Below are positions 33,164 through 43,025 of a stretch of 64,000 nucleotides of DNA, piece by piece. Source of the stretch: Haliotis asinina (taxonomy: Eukaryota > Mollusca > Gastropoda > Lepetellida > Haliotidae); contig NC_090287.1 in NCBI RefSeq assembly GCF_037392515.1, positions 11,769,001-11,833,000 of the forward strand, given 5' to 3'. Numbering within the stretch: position 1 is the stretch's first letter; each line of letters begins with the position of its first letter. The notes beneath the pieces are model-generated. The model searched no databases and was not told where the DNA came from. It was given only the letters and a program-made list of their open reading frames with translations. Position numbers and translations under genes: made by a program.

Positions 33164-34420
33164 TCATCCAAACTTATTATGAAAGAAACTAAACTTTGCC
33201 TTTTTATACTCACCAAAGACAAACTCTGGTGTGGAATCGTAGTCAAACATTTCAAATTCAGGTTCAAAGAATGTCCTTAACGTGACCTTAGTTTCATAAG
33301 TAAGGGTCCCATAAGCCTCTCTAAGAGCCATTTGTTTTCCCTTTAATAACACATTAGGATCAGACCTAGAATGAGCATTTAGAGCTAATTCCACGAATTG
33401 TGTGTATGTTATGTCCTTCCGTTTCGCTTCAGCTGGAAAAGGTATCTCCATTGAAATCATTCCACGTATTTGCCATCTCTTCCACGTGACACGTAGACCT
33501 TGGTCCATGATCACTCCACATTCTTCCATGCCTTTCCGCCTGACTCCAAACAAGTTGCGTGCATTTCTGTAGAACATTCCGTCCACACCGTGAAGACCCT
33601 CCTTCACTACAACCTCTCGTGTGGAATTGTGTTTCATCATACCTAAAGCCTCAGCTACATAAACCATGTCTTCAACGAAGGTTTCCATTTTACCAATGTA
33701 ATCATATCCAGAGGCACAGAATGCACATTGTCTGTGTATTGGAACGAAATGATTATCATTTAGTATATGTCGACCGTTCCTATGAAGAATATAGTCCACA
33801 AATTCTGCAAATGTAATGTCAGTACCACATGTAGTATTCACCGGTAGAGTTCTGTTCTTGTAGCGAATTACCTTCAAGCAATGGTATCCGGTCCCTTTCC
33901 AGTAATGCGGATTTACAGAAAATATTTTATCCACATATCCAGACAATAACCGTGTATATGGGTTTCTAACAAATGTATATTTTATAGTCGATCTATACAA
34001 TCCCTGCGGTAAAACAGTGGATTTCACAAACCATGACTTCTTTAAACTTGTATCAGGAATTCTGTTATATGCGGTAAGCATTCTCATCCAAAACATGGTT
34101 GCAGCTTTTGGTGTGGTGCATATTGAAACCCGCTTTTGGACGTTGGTCTTTGAAGCAGCCGTTTGTTTGCGAAATGTGGACATGTGAAAATACTGATAGT
34201 GTTTTTGACAAGATTTCTGAAGTAATTCCCGTCTTTTAAAGAATCTGTTTTCAAGTCTACTCTTCTGACTTTGGTAAAGAGATGAACGGGGAGTCTTCAT
34301 CTTCTGACTTTGGTAAATAGATGGACGAAGGCTCTTCATCTTCTGACTTGGATAAAGAGGTGGACGAAGGCTCTTCATCTTCTGACTTTGATAAAGAGGT
34401 GGACGAAGGCTCTTCATCTT
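33164..34420 (-). CDS. Carbohydrate sulfotransferase copy 2, catalytic exon
   Basis: 418 codons from the acceptor (tttttcttgcag|AAG at 34,420) to the stop at 33,164. It is a PAPS-dependent Golgi sulfotransferase of the HNK-1ST/CHST type. It holds CTTPKAATMFW (5'-phosphosulfate loop), FVRNPYTRLLSGY (3'-phosphate site), CAFCASGYDYIGKMETFVED and FFEPEFEMFDYD, all intact, plus sequons NRT, NTT and NST. Compared with copy 1 it has three extra 39-bp repeats at the start of the exon. By eye I count about 28 differences to copy 1 over the ~175 residues before the CAFC motif but only three over the ~169 residues after it. Its proposed anchor exon is at 37,567-37,489, with a Tc1 element in the intron. 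An ATG at 34,462 could also start an unspliced form with a short hydrophobic N-terminus (CYNVPCVVLFFLQ), but that stretch is the polypyrimidine tract and I think it is intron. Confidence 0.9.
   Translation of the reverse strand, partial: KMKSLRPPLYQSQKMKSLRPPLYPSQKMKSLRPSIYQSQKMKTPRSSLYQSQKSRLENRFFKRRELLQKSCQKHYQYFHMSTFRKQTAASKTNVQKRVSICTTPKAATMFWMRMLTAYNRIPDTSLKKSWFVKSTVLPQGLYRSTIKYTFVRNPYTRLLSGYVDKIFSVNPHYWKGTGYHCLKVIRYKNRTLPVNTTCGTDITFAEFVDYILHRNGRHILNDNHFVPIHRQCAFCASGYDYIGKMETFVEDMVYVAEALGMMKHNSTREVVVKEGLHGVDGMFYRNARNLFGVRRKGMEECGVIMDQGLRVTWKRWQIRGMISMEIPFPAEAKRKDITYTQFVELALNAHSRSDPNVLLKGKQMALREAYGTLTYETKVTLRTFFEPEFEMFDYDSTPEFVFGEYKKAKFSFFHNKFG
34265..34420 (-). repeat. 39-bp in-frame tandem repeat, four units, in sulfotransferase copy 2
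   Basis: Units at 34,420-34,382, 34,381-34,343, 34,342-34,304 and 34,303-34,265, each beginning AAGATGAAGA and ending AAGTCAG. In the sulfotransferase frame each reads KMKxxRxxxYQSQ (basic stem); one frame over, the same DNA reads EDEExxxxxLxKS (acidic) without stops. Copy 1 has only one such unit plus a partial second. The region is the stem between membrane anchor and catalytic domain, where length variation is tolerated. Confidence 0.9.
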
Positions 34421-34624
34421 CTGCAAGAAAAACAATACAACACAAGGTACGTTATAACACATCGTTATCCATGTTATAAACGCGAAGAGCGGTTATATGG
34501 CGGTGGTATTTGTCATGAAAGTCTTAAACAAAATGTATGAGTAGAAGACTTGTCAAAATACATGTACTCATTATTATTCTGCCGTTTAGCTAGAGTAATG
34601 ACAGTAACAACTGTGATTCGTGCA

Positions 34625-34820
34625 TATTATGAGGCTTGTGAAGATCCGAGTGCGACGTGATCTTCATCAATCGATGCTTATGGATCGGATGGTCAAACTC
34701 GATGATGTGGTTGACACATTTCATCGTATCTAAGGTTGTCAGATCGATGCTCATTCTGCTGAACTCTGGTTTGTGTGTTCCAGACTTGACTATTTACAGA
34801 ACGCAGCCATATAGCTGGTA
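34625..34820 (-). repeat. Haliotis-type dispersed repeat, cut at its 5' side by the Tc1 element
   Basis: In gene orientation it reads 'ccagctatatggctgcgttc', 'agaatgagcatcgatctgac', 'gaccatccgatcc', 'gattgatgaagatcacgtcg' and '..ggatcttcacaag'. It shares its 3' break pattern and the flanking 'gctaaacggcagaataataa' with the copy at 18,395-18,535, so both descend from one insertion. It abuts the Tc1 terminal repeat at 34,821. Confidence 0.75.
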
Positions 34821-36124
34821 TAGTATTCCCAGAAATTATTGAGAATCATGTTGCGTCATGTAACTCATTACGTTTATTAACTTCTGGCGTTTTACTTACA
34901 TAAACATGTTAAAACATCATCCTTTTACAGTCTCAGTCTTGTTTTAGTACTTTGTTAGACCTCCTCGCTCAGCAATGCATGCCTGAATACGCCTAGGCAC
35001 ACTCCCCATCAAAGTTTGTAGGTAATCGTGTGACAGGGTATCCCAATATTGGACCACCTCGGCCTTCATATCTTCAATATTTCTCAGTCCCTTTTGGTTT
35101 ATTCTGTCCTTCATGACTCCCCACACATTCTCAATTGGGTTTAGGTCTGGGCTGTAACTGGGCCAGTCTAAAACTTGAACATTTTCGCCCGACAACCACT
35201 GTTTTGTGTAGCGCGCAGTGTGTTTTGGGTCATTATCATGCTGGAAAATCCAATCATCTTCATACAATGTTTGTGCTGTCGGAAGGTGACCATTTAGAAT
35301 GTCAACGTATCTTTCTTTTGTCAAGTTTCCCGTGAAAACACACAATGGCATCACTCCGCGAGCCGATATGCCACCCCACATGTGAAACTTCGGGCTATGT
35401 TTTGGTCGCTGGTAGATAGGTTTGACAGTATCTTTGGTCCAAATTTTCACACAATTAGGGAAAAGCCAAACAGAACTTTCATCCGAAAAGAAAACATTAT
35501 CCCAATCTTGATTTTCATGAGCCCGACACCAGTTTAAACGTTTTTCCTTTTGTGCATCTTTCATCAACGGCGAGGGAATTCCACGTTTTTTCACCCAATT
35601 AAGTCTCTGTAATTCCTGCCTAACTGTTTCATTGCATACCTGAGGACTTCCTCTGCTAATCATTTCATTTCTGATGTTCTCAACACTTTTCAATTTGCCC
35701 CTATTCACAATCTGCCCAAGTCTTCGGCGATCCACAACACTGAATTTCCTAGGCCGACCTGCCCCTGCTTTGTGCTCTATCCCGGTTCCTGTTTGAATAT
35801 TCTTCAAAGTTATGTATACTGTAGACAGAGGAATACCATGTCTACAAGCTAACACTTTAGCATCAACCTCACCCCTTTCACCCCTTTCAAAATCATCTAG
35901 AATGAGCTTTCATTTCTCTCTTGCTGTAAATTCTGCCATGTCAACACAGGAAGCCGTCTGCTCAGACAAGGGAGATAACTCTTGACGTAATGAGTTGCCT
36001 TCTAAGCCTTCAAGAGTTGTCTCCCTTATTTAGTATGCTTAGTGCATAGTGAAAGCCCTTTTTCCAATCTTAGCATCATTAGAAAAAAAAACAAAGATTT
36101 TTTCAATAATTTCTGGGAACACTG
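34821..36124 (-). mobile_element. Tc1-like DNA transposon, ~1.3 kb, complete ends
   Basis: Terminal inverted repeats: left 'tagtattcccagaaattatt', right (reverse complement) 'cagtgttcccagaaattatt', each followed by 'ga(g/a)aa'. Both ends are flanked by TA (34,819-34,820 and 36,125-36,126), the Tc1/mariner target duplication. A single transposase gene fills the centre on the - strand. An inner inverted repeat 'gggagataactcttga' / 'tcaagagttgtctccc' lies at 35,970-36,025, between the transposase start and the right end. The good ends and single lesion in the ORF indicate a recent insertion. It lies in the intron of sulfotransferase copy 2. Confidence 0.9.
34944..35939 (-). CDS. Tc1-like DD34E transposase, one in-frame stop at codon 10
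   Basis: From ATG at 35,939 to the stop at 34,944 is 331 codons, the usual size. The N-terminal paired-type helix-turn-helix region includes 'RHGIPLSTVY', then the 'GAGRPRK' hook. The catalytic triad is D in 'FFSDESSVWL', D in 'FQHDNDPKHTA' and E in 'NPIENVWGVMK'; I count 34 residues between the last two, i.e. DD34E. The only break is a TGA at 35,912-35,910 (codon 10, probably from CGA by transition). Translation from the next Met (35,855) would give 303 residues lacking the first helix-turn-helix, so the copy is likely inactive in cis but very young. It catalyses cut-and-paste into TA sites. Confidence 0.92.
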
Positions 36125-37488
36125 TATATGACACTACAAACAAACTACTGAATGACACTACAAACAAACACATACACAACTGTTTTCTGTAAGACCAAAT
36201 TGTGTCCAGTTTAAAATTAACCCACACACCAACTGTATGTAGCTATACTATAGGTCAACAAAAACATGTCGATGATAGTCAACTGATCAAACATAATATT
36301 CTGCAGTAACAACACCCACCTCAACGTTATCCGACGCCGGTACTACCAGGGCCAATCGTTGATTTGGTTGGACTGCAAATACAAGAGTTGTGTGAGTTCG
36401 CTGACACGTGCACAGGACGTCCGCCTGTCTCATCCTTCGGTTACTACGAGAAATAATTTCAAAGCTTACAATGCAGGTCAACAATTAAACCTATGCGTGC
36501 ATTGGGGGATGTGTCATATGAAGACGACATATTGACCTATAGATAATAATCAGTGTGATGGCCTGTGCTCACGTCTTCAAGGTGAGACAGGGAATATGTG
36601 CATCATACTGTTTTTAGATGACAAATAAATATGATATGATATGTATATGTTACATCTCGTGGCAAAACACGTAAGAGTTATGAGTTTATACCCGTGAAGG
36701 TCTGGGTTAGAATTTGTCACTCACCCCACATGGGTACAGAGTGCGGCGTAAAACAAAATTCACTCACTCACTCCACAAGGGTACAATGCATGAAGTCCAT
36801 TTCTAATGTCAACCGCTATGATACTATTGGGATATTGTTAAAAGCAGGGAAAAACTAAACTTACTAACTCACTCACTCAAAAGGAATTTAGATGTTTAGA
36901 AAATTTGTGGATTAGTTTAAATATCTAGAATCTATTACCTATACCACGGACAACCACGGTTATCGTATGAAAGTAATGTAAAATAACATTACTGTGACAT
37001 GTTTACAGTGGATTATTTACGGCTGTAAACATTTGTACATGCGACATGTTGCATTGATCTAAGATACATTCACGTAAGTTACCACTGATGAATATTTATC
37101 CCAGTAACTGCTTACATTTGCATTATTGCCATGTAAACACAAAGAGCCACGAACATAGACACACACACTCACATCAAGCATACAAACATTCGTTTTTGTA
37201 AATACCGATTAACAGATTAATGAGAGATTAATCAAGGTCATTATAAAAGCTTCTAATGAATCGATTTCGCAAACGTGTGTTTCGACCAATACATGTGTGT
37301 CAATATGCGAGTTAGTTATTAAAACGCAAAGTCAGATAGAAACGTCCCGGAGCACTACTTACTCTCTCTTTGCCCTTCTCAAATATGAATCAACGTACTT
37401 TGCTCTGGCCGGATTGACAAGAATGTATCCTCAGTAGTACATCAGCCAATAAAATGAAAAAAATATAAAACACACCAAAGACACGTAC
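36125..37488. other. Intron of sulfotransferase copy 2; SINE pieces at 36,690-36,880
   Basis: Just right of the Tc1 element is a two-unit direct repeat 'tgacactacaaacaaac'. 36,690-36,880 holds two stacked fragments of the tRNA-derived SINE tail ('gcggcgtaaaac' with 'actcactcac' twice). 36,614-36,645 ('agatgacaaataaatatgat') matches, reversed, 18,060-18,100 and may be a LINE 3' tail. No other gene seen. Confidence 0.5.
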
Positions 37489-37567
37489 CTTCCTTCCAGA
37501 ACCAATATGAACATATCAGTACCCCACACACAAGAGCAACAAATACAGCCATTAACAATCTTGTCAT
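37489..37567 (-). CDS. Sulfotransferase copy 2, exon 1 (membrane anchor)
   Basis: ATG at 37,567, 26 codons plus one base: MTRLLMAVFVALVCGVLICS and then YWFWKE, ending at a donor G|gtacgtg. A basic start and ~18 hydrophobic residues make a type II anchor. It has exactly the same length (79 nt) and phase (1) as the anchor exon of copy 3 at 44,305-44,227 and shares an 'AVFV' core with it. It is the only such exon upstream of the copy 2 catalytic exon on this strand before copy 3. The anchor does not resemble that of copy 1, although the catalytic exons are near-identical. Confidence 0.6.
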
Positions 37568-39354
37568 GATGTTTAGTGCTTACTCCGTCGTCAGGGAGTG
37601 CACCAGCTGTGTGTCTCTGTATTGATCAGCAGAGTGATGCGTTACCCAAACCGCTCGAAAAAACTATCTCGAAATAATACGGTTAACAGTTGACGAGTAT
37701 AGTGCCATGTGTTCTACGGCTGGATATTGACCTTATTCTCAAAATGCGATATATTTCAGTTATTCAAGAGATATTGCAATAAATATTGTATTATATTGAT
37801 TGGAAGGTTTCTGCCCAACTGTGCTCATCATAAATTCGCAATAGTTCTCTGTGCGCGACATAATCTTCTTAGTCATTGTAATGCCGTGCATTCAGGCTCC
37901 CGTGTACGACTGTATGGTTGTATGGCTGTATACATATAAATAAAACGATATTGAGCCTTAGTGTGGAGTGATAAAGGTAATAGTACAACATCATTTCAAT
38001 GATCAATGCTGTTTGCTTCAGCAGAATGTACTTGAATACAGTATGTAATTATTGCCACTGTATACCAGTGATTCATTCAGATTCAACAACAAAATATATG
38101 TTAGCAGGAATTATTGCAAAATAAAACAAAAATATGATTTACGTGAACTACTTAACTTTAAAATCTCATGCGACCTCCAGGAAGTAAGATTCTTGACTCG
38201 AATGTCAATATACAGCCCTACAAAATGTTAAGACTTAGGCCTGATGACATATGTCTCATTATGAAATAATCAAAAATGATCAAATAATAGCAGATGTGAA
38301 TTGGTCAGTAAAAACCGGTCGAAATGACAAATTGGTCTTTAAGAGACCATATGATTCCTCATAAATTAAGAGACCATATGATTCCCCATAAACGTCTCAT
38401 ATGAAATTCCTCATAAACGTCTCATATGAAACCATTCGAGCCCACAAAAATTAAAGGATAAAGATATTTCCACTTGCAGAATGGTAACTGACACCAACTG
38501 AGACATAAGCATATTTACACTTAGGGACACATTTTATTGTTATGGAAATCAAGAGCACTTAATTCTCGATGACGCAATGCATTGTAGAATCTGAAACATA
38601 TCGCGATAATCGTATCGCGAGATACTGTACCGGTAATACCGCACAGCCCATGCAATGTCTGAAGACCATTTCTGGTGTCTCATGTCGTGATATTGCTGGA
38701 ATGTTGCTAAAAGTGGCGTAAAACTAAACTCCTTTACTTACTAACATGCTGGTTAAAGAGTTTAAAAAATACTGTAAAACAGTGATTGTAAACCGGATAT
38801 AGATGACTCTAGTTCAGCGCTGTTGGCTATTATATATTTGGCGCCACTTTCGATTATATACATTTGAACGAACACGTGCAGGCTTTTTTGTGTCAATAAT
38901 GTGTCTTGGCAAATATTAAAAATACACTTGTGTCATGCTGACATGGTTTTTCGAATTTTTCGTTTTTCTCGGATTGAGAGTCGGCGACCTCCATCATTCT
39001 GACTCTCCACACAATGTACGGGATGCATTCAACGGTTAGGTACTTTTGTAGTTAGTCACGTGAGACGGAACAATGATCCATGAAAGCTCTCAAGGAATGC
39101 TGAAAGTGAAATCGGTTATTTAGACAGAAAGAGACCTTGATGGACTCAGTAATCATGTGTATGATCAGGTCTAAAATCCACAAAGATCGATGTAATGTAC
39201 GAACAGTTGTTTACATCTAATTGAAGAGACACGTGATAGAATAAGGCACAGTGACTGAATCCGTATTGTCATAACAAGCATACGACTGGTAGGCTTTCAA
39301 CCAATACAATTGGCGCTGTTTAACTCTCAGTTGTAGTTGATCATGGTTCCTTAG
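37568..39354. other. Intergenic between copies 2 and 3; small repeats
   Basis: 38,340-38,430 has a short tandem/inverted cluster of 'gaccatatgattcc(t/c)cata' and 'aaacgtctcatatgaaa'. 38,640-38,740 is a 3' piece of the tRNA-derived SINE (+): 'gatattgctggaatgttgct' and 'gtggcgtaaaac'. No gene seen. 37,568-37,700 should hold the promoter of copy 2. Confidence 0.5.
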
Positions 39355-39870
39355 TTTTAGCTGGTGGCCAAACACCAGTGGTGCACGAATAAGTACTTCT
39401 TCACGTCTGACGTTTTACCAAATACAAATAGTCCATTGTGACGTACTCGCTCACATTTAGCTGGCGACCAAATACAAATGGCGCCAGAATACGTACTTAG
39501 TCTTGTTTGACTGTTTGCTAATGGTGCTATTTGACGTACTCACACCCAGCTCTTCCTGGCGTACTTTCATGTTCAGCTCATGACCAAATACAAACGTTGA
39601 TATGTGATGTAATTATATTGAACTGATCACGAACCCACTCACTGTTAGCTGAACATGAAATGCCCATGATACCATTTGACGTAATCACTCAATGTCCTTT
39701 GGCTGTTTACAAATACAAATTGTGACGTACTTGCTTTCAGCTGATCACTATGTACAAATAATCATATGTCACGCACTCATGTTTATAAGTGATGTCATAA
39801 TTTGACGTACACACCCACTTTCATGTGATGACCAAGTAGGTATGACCATTTTCAGCTGTTCATTTATCAT
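39355..39870. repeat. Degenerate ~70-bp tandem array
   Basis: About seven imperfect units built from 'agctg(g/a)tgaccaaatacaa', 'atggtg', 'atttgacgtactcac' and 'tcac(a/t)tt'. The unit phase can be followed from 39,355 to 39,870 although units differ by 20-30%. No ORF persists, so it is an old minisatellite. Confidence 0.65.
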
Positions 39871-40471
39871 ACTCGACGCTTCATACTTATTGGTTGTGAA
39901 GCCCATTCGCGCAGATGGGGTTTACTAAACAGCGCCTTATAATGCAGTGTGCACAATTCAAGTGTGTCTAAGCTCAAGTAACAAACTCAACAACTGCAAA
40001 CTGATTGAAACTTACGAATCAGCGTTTAGTAAAGCCGGCATGTCACATGTACATGTATATGCATTTAATACCATTACATATATGCTAATAGATTAAAACA
40101 GTGTAGCCTGATTGTTTCGTTCGTTCCCTTGTTTCTTCCGAGACTTAGAACAGTCGTCTACATGGACATGGAGTGTCCGAAGCATAATGTTGGTGAAAGC
40201 TAAGCCATACTCTTAGACATACAAAGAGGACTGTATTTCAATACCTGTTAGTGTTTGGCCTTAACCCTGAAACGCTGTAGGTCCTAAGGACCGAGAACCA
40301 TAAAATGTTGTGGGCCCTGATCAAGATATGTAGGCCCTGTATCTTAATATATAAATAATACTCTTTGTTATCGGGGTTAAAAAAACTGTCGGCCATAAGG
40401 ACCTTCAGAAAACAACTACTGTGTGTCAGAGTGATTTTAGTCGGCTTTGGTATTAAGGAACAACCCCAGAA
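39871..40471. other. 3' flank of sulfotransferase copy 3
   Basis: 40,265-40,345 contains a repeated 'gt(a/g)ggccctg' theme. Otherwise nothing recognisable. Confidence 0.4.
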
Positions 40472-41594
40472 TCAGTTATATTTGTCACCAAAGAAACTGA
40501 ATATATTTTCTGAGTTCTCATATTCACCAAAAACGAAATCCGGGTTAGACTCGTAGTCAAACATCACAAACTCTGGTTCAAAGTATTTCCGCAGTTTGAT
40601 CTTGACCTCGTGAGACAATGACCCATATGCTTCCTTCAGTGCCAAGGCCTTTCCTTTGGACAATATATCAGGACTGGATCTAGCGTGGGCTTTCGTTGCC
40701 AGTGCAACGAATTTGTCACAAGTAATCTTCACATCATTTGCTTCTTTAGGAAAAGGAATCTCCATGGAAATCATCCCTCGTATCTGCCATCTTTTCCATG
40801 TTACGTGAAGACCTTGGTGCAAGGTCACTCCGCAGGCTTCCATCTCATGTCGCCAATGTGTGTATACGAAGCGAGCATTTCTGATGAACATTTGATTCAC
40901 CCCACGAACGCCTTCATTCAGTAAGGTGTGTTTCGTTCCATTTTGATCCAACATTCCCATATCATCAGCAAAAAACATCATGTCATCTAAAAAGGTTTCC
41001 ATTTTCCCGATGTAGTCATATGGAATCTCACATATACCACAGTGACGATGAATAGGGGCAAAATGGCCATCAATTTGAAGATCTCTGTCGTCACTCTCTA
41101 GAATGTAACTCACAAACTCCTCAAACGCGACATCATCACCACACGTTTGCTCAAAAGCATTCGGCATGTTTCTGTATCGTGTAGACATTAAGATTTCGCG
41201 TCCAATGATTTTCCAGAACACTGGATTAATGGCAAATAATTTATCAACGTAGCCAGAAAGGAGTCTTATATATGGGTTCCTAACAAATATGTACTTCCGG
41301 GTAGGCAATACTTGTGGTGATAGTTTTTGTCTTGTTGATGCAGATTGTCTTGGCAGGTTAGAATGAGCCAGGTCCTTCTCAAAAGCTGCCAACTTTCTCA
41401 ATGGGACAAAATGAAGAATCCGCTTTGGCTGTGACTTTCAAATTAGGTGGTACTTTTGGAAAATCCATCTGGAAATACTGAATATTCTTCTGGCACGATT
41501 TCTGTAGCAATTCTCGCCTTTGGGCAAATCTGTGTTGAAGACTTATTTTCAGTTCGTGGCTTTGACGTAAAACTGAACTTGGGTCTCTCGGTGT
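40472..41594 (-). pseudogene. Carbohydrate sulfotransferase copy 3, catalytic exon with one frameshift
   Basis: The exon begins at an acceptor (ttggattgtag|ACA, 41,594). Its first frame reads TPRDPSSVLRQSHELK, FAQRRELLQKSCQKN and FCPIEKVGSF, which is the 5'-phosphosulfate loop, then meets TGA at 41,381-41,379. The reading continues one base over: EKDLAHSN..., IFVRNPYIRLLSGYVDK (3'-phosphate site), CGICEIPYDYIGKMETF and KYFEPEFVMFDYE, down to the stop at 40,472. One base is gained or lost at 'AGCTTTTGAGAAGG', exactly where the family's 'TTT TGG' (FW) stands, next to a run of four T. Everything else is open and conserved over ~370 codons, so this is a very young pseudogene, an assembly error or a polymorphism. 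It is clearly diverged from copies 1 and 2 and keeps the more typical K-V-G loop. The anchor exon is at 44,305. Confidence 0.85.
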
Positions 41595-41644
41595 CTACAA
41601 TCCAAAAGAAAGAAGTGTGATATGTTTCACATGTATCCACTGGC

Positions 41645-41830
41645 GATTGATTGATTGATTGAAGTTAGCTCTACGTCGTTTTTAGCAATATTTCAGCAAT
41701 GAACACCAGAAATCGGCTTCACCCATCGTATTCATGTTGGGAAACGAACCCAGGTCTTCGGCGTGATGATTGAACACTATAACCACTGGGCTACCCCACC
41801 TCCTCTTGGCACCTGTGGTTAGGAATCTAC
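41645..41830 (-). repeat. tRNA-derived SINE, full length
   Basis: In reverse complement: 'gtggggtagcccagtggtta' (box A region), 'cgaagacctgggttcgtttc' (box B region), then the tail toward 'aatattgctaaaaacgacgt' and (tcaa)n. It lies in the intron of copy 3. Confidence 0.85.
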
Positions 41831-42204
41831 GGTGGGTGTTCGTGTGTTCTTTGAATCTGATAAAGAATTTCCTGATAAGAGACATTCTTATGAGACTATG
41901 GACAAAAATACATCGGTGCCCAGGAACGCATACTTGAATCAAGTGATCACGACCGTTGATTTGGAACATAGTGCGATAAAGAGCCAAGACAGGATTCAAC
42001 GCAGATCGCGTATTTACGGGTAGGCGTAATATAAATAGAATACCTCTGACAAGGGACGACTCTGGACTTAACATGAGGATGGGATGGTCGGCGTCGGCGT
42101 GCAAGCTGAAACTGTTTGGATGTCGCGCCATAGGAGAATCTATTCTCACCTTCCATTGAACATGCATGGATTTAAAACATTCGTTACATAATTATCAAAA
42201 TGTG
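41831..42204. other. Intron of sulfotransferase copy 3, no other gene
   Basis: The 161-codon antisense ORF (41,682-42,167) runs through the SINE and is not a gene. Nothing else seen. Confidence 0.5.
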
Positions 42205-42360
42205 GGGTGGTGGGTTAGCCTTGTGGGTAATGCGTTCGCTCGTCACGCTCAAGATCCGGGTTCGATTTTCCACATGGGTACAATGTGCGAGGCCCATTTC
42301 TAGAGTACCACGCCGTGATACAGCCTGAATAGTACGTGAAACTAACCTCACTCACTCAGA
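42205..42360 (+). repeat. tRNA-derived SINE, best copy in the window
   Basis: 'ggtggtgggttagccttgtg' (box A), 'aagatccgggttcgattttc' (box B), 'cacatgggtacaatgtgcga', 'ggcccatttctagagta', 'tacgtgaaactaacctcact', 'cactcag'. The boxes and order define the family for the other copies. Confidence 0.9.
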
Positions 42361-42859
42361 ATATAGACTGATCTGACTATTCCACTAGTTTGGCTGTATT
42401 CTGCAAACTCTATCAAACGGTTAGTTCCTGTTCCATTACCTTCACAGTGCTTTAATGAAATATGCGTACACATAATCTTCCTTAGCGTACAAACGGCATA
42501 GGGTCCCTATAGTTTACTGCACTATGCCCCCCTTTGTTGTTCAGAGTGTATACCTTTTCGCAGAAATATTATTAGTGCCTTTCAGACAAAAAGTTGTTCT
42601 TTGCGACGTATGTCTTTACAAATTGTTTCATTTGATTTTCAGTCACAATGAAATTATTTGATAACTCTTTTCCTTTCCCTGTCCACCTGTCAAGTTAGTT
42701 TAGTCAGGTCATTTCCACATGCGAAGCCAGTTTGGTCAGCTTATTTCTCTGGTTTTAACTGATCTTACCTTGACAACACTGGGTGTCCTATCCGCTGGAA
42801 ACACGAATTTGGGGGCACGACCTGAAGAAGAGGGCCATGTGAGACATTAAGAGAAATTC
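42361..42859. other. Intron of sulfotransferase copy 3, nothing recognised
   Basis: No ORF and no repeat. If a bridging middle exon for copy 3 exists it should lie between 41,595 and 44,226; I could not pick one here. Confidence 0.4.
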
Positions 42860-43025
42860 AGCATGGGCATTGATCTGCTCAGTTTGGGACCGATGACATG
42901 TGCTAACCAAGTCAGCGAGCCTGACCACCCGATCCCGTTAGTCGTCTCTTACGATAAGCACAGTCGCCTTTTATGGCAAGCATGGGTTGCTGAAGGCTTA
43001 TTCTACCCCGGACCTTCACGGGTCG
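42860..43025 (+). repeat. Haliotis-type dispersed repeat, 5'-truncated copy
   Basis: Starts at 'agcatgggcattgatctgct', continues 'tcagcgagcctgaccacccg' and 'cgtctcttacgataagc', and ends 'cggaccttcacgggt'. Confidence 0.85.

Noticed and set aside
41682-42167. 161-codon ORF on -
   Set aside because: It reads through a tRNA-derived SINE; no domain.
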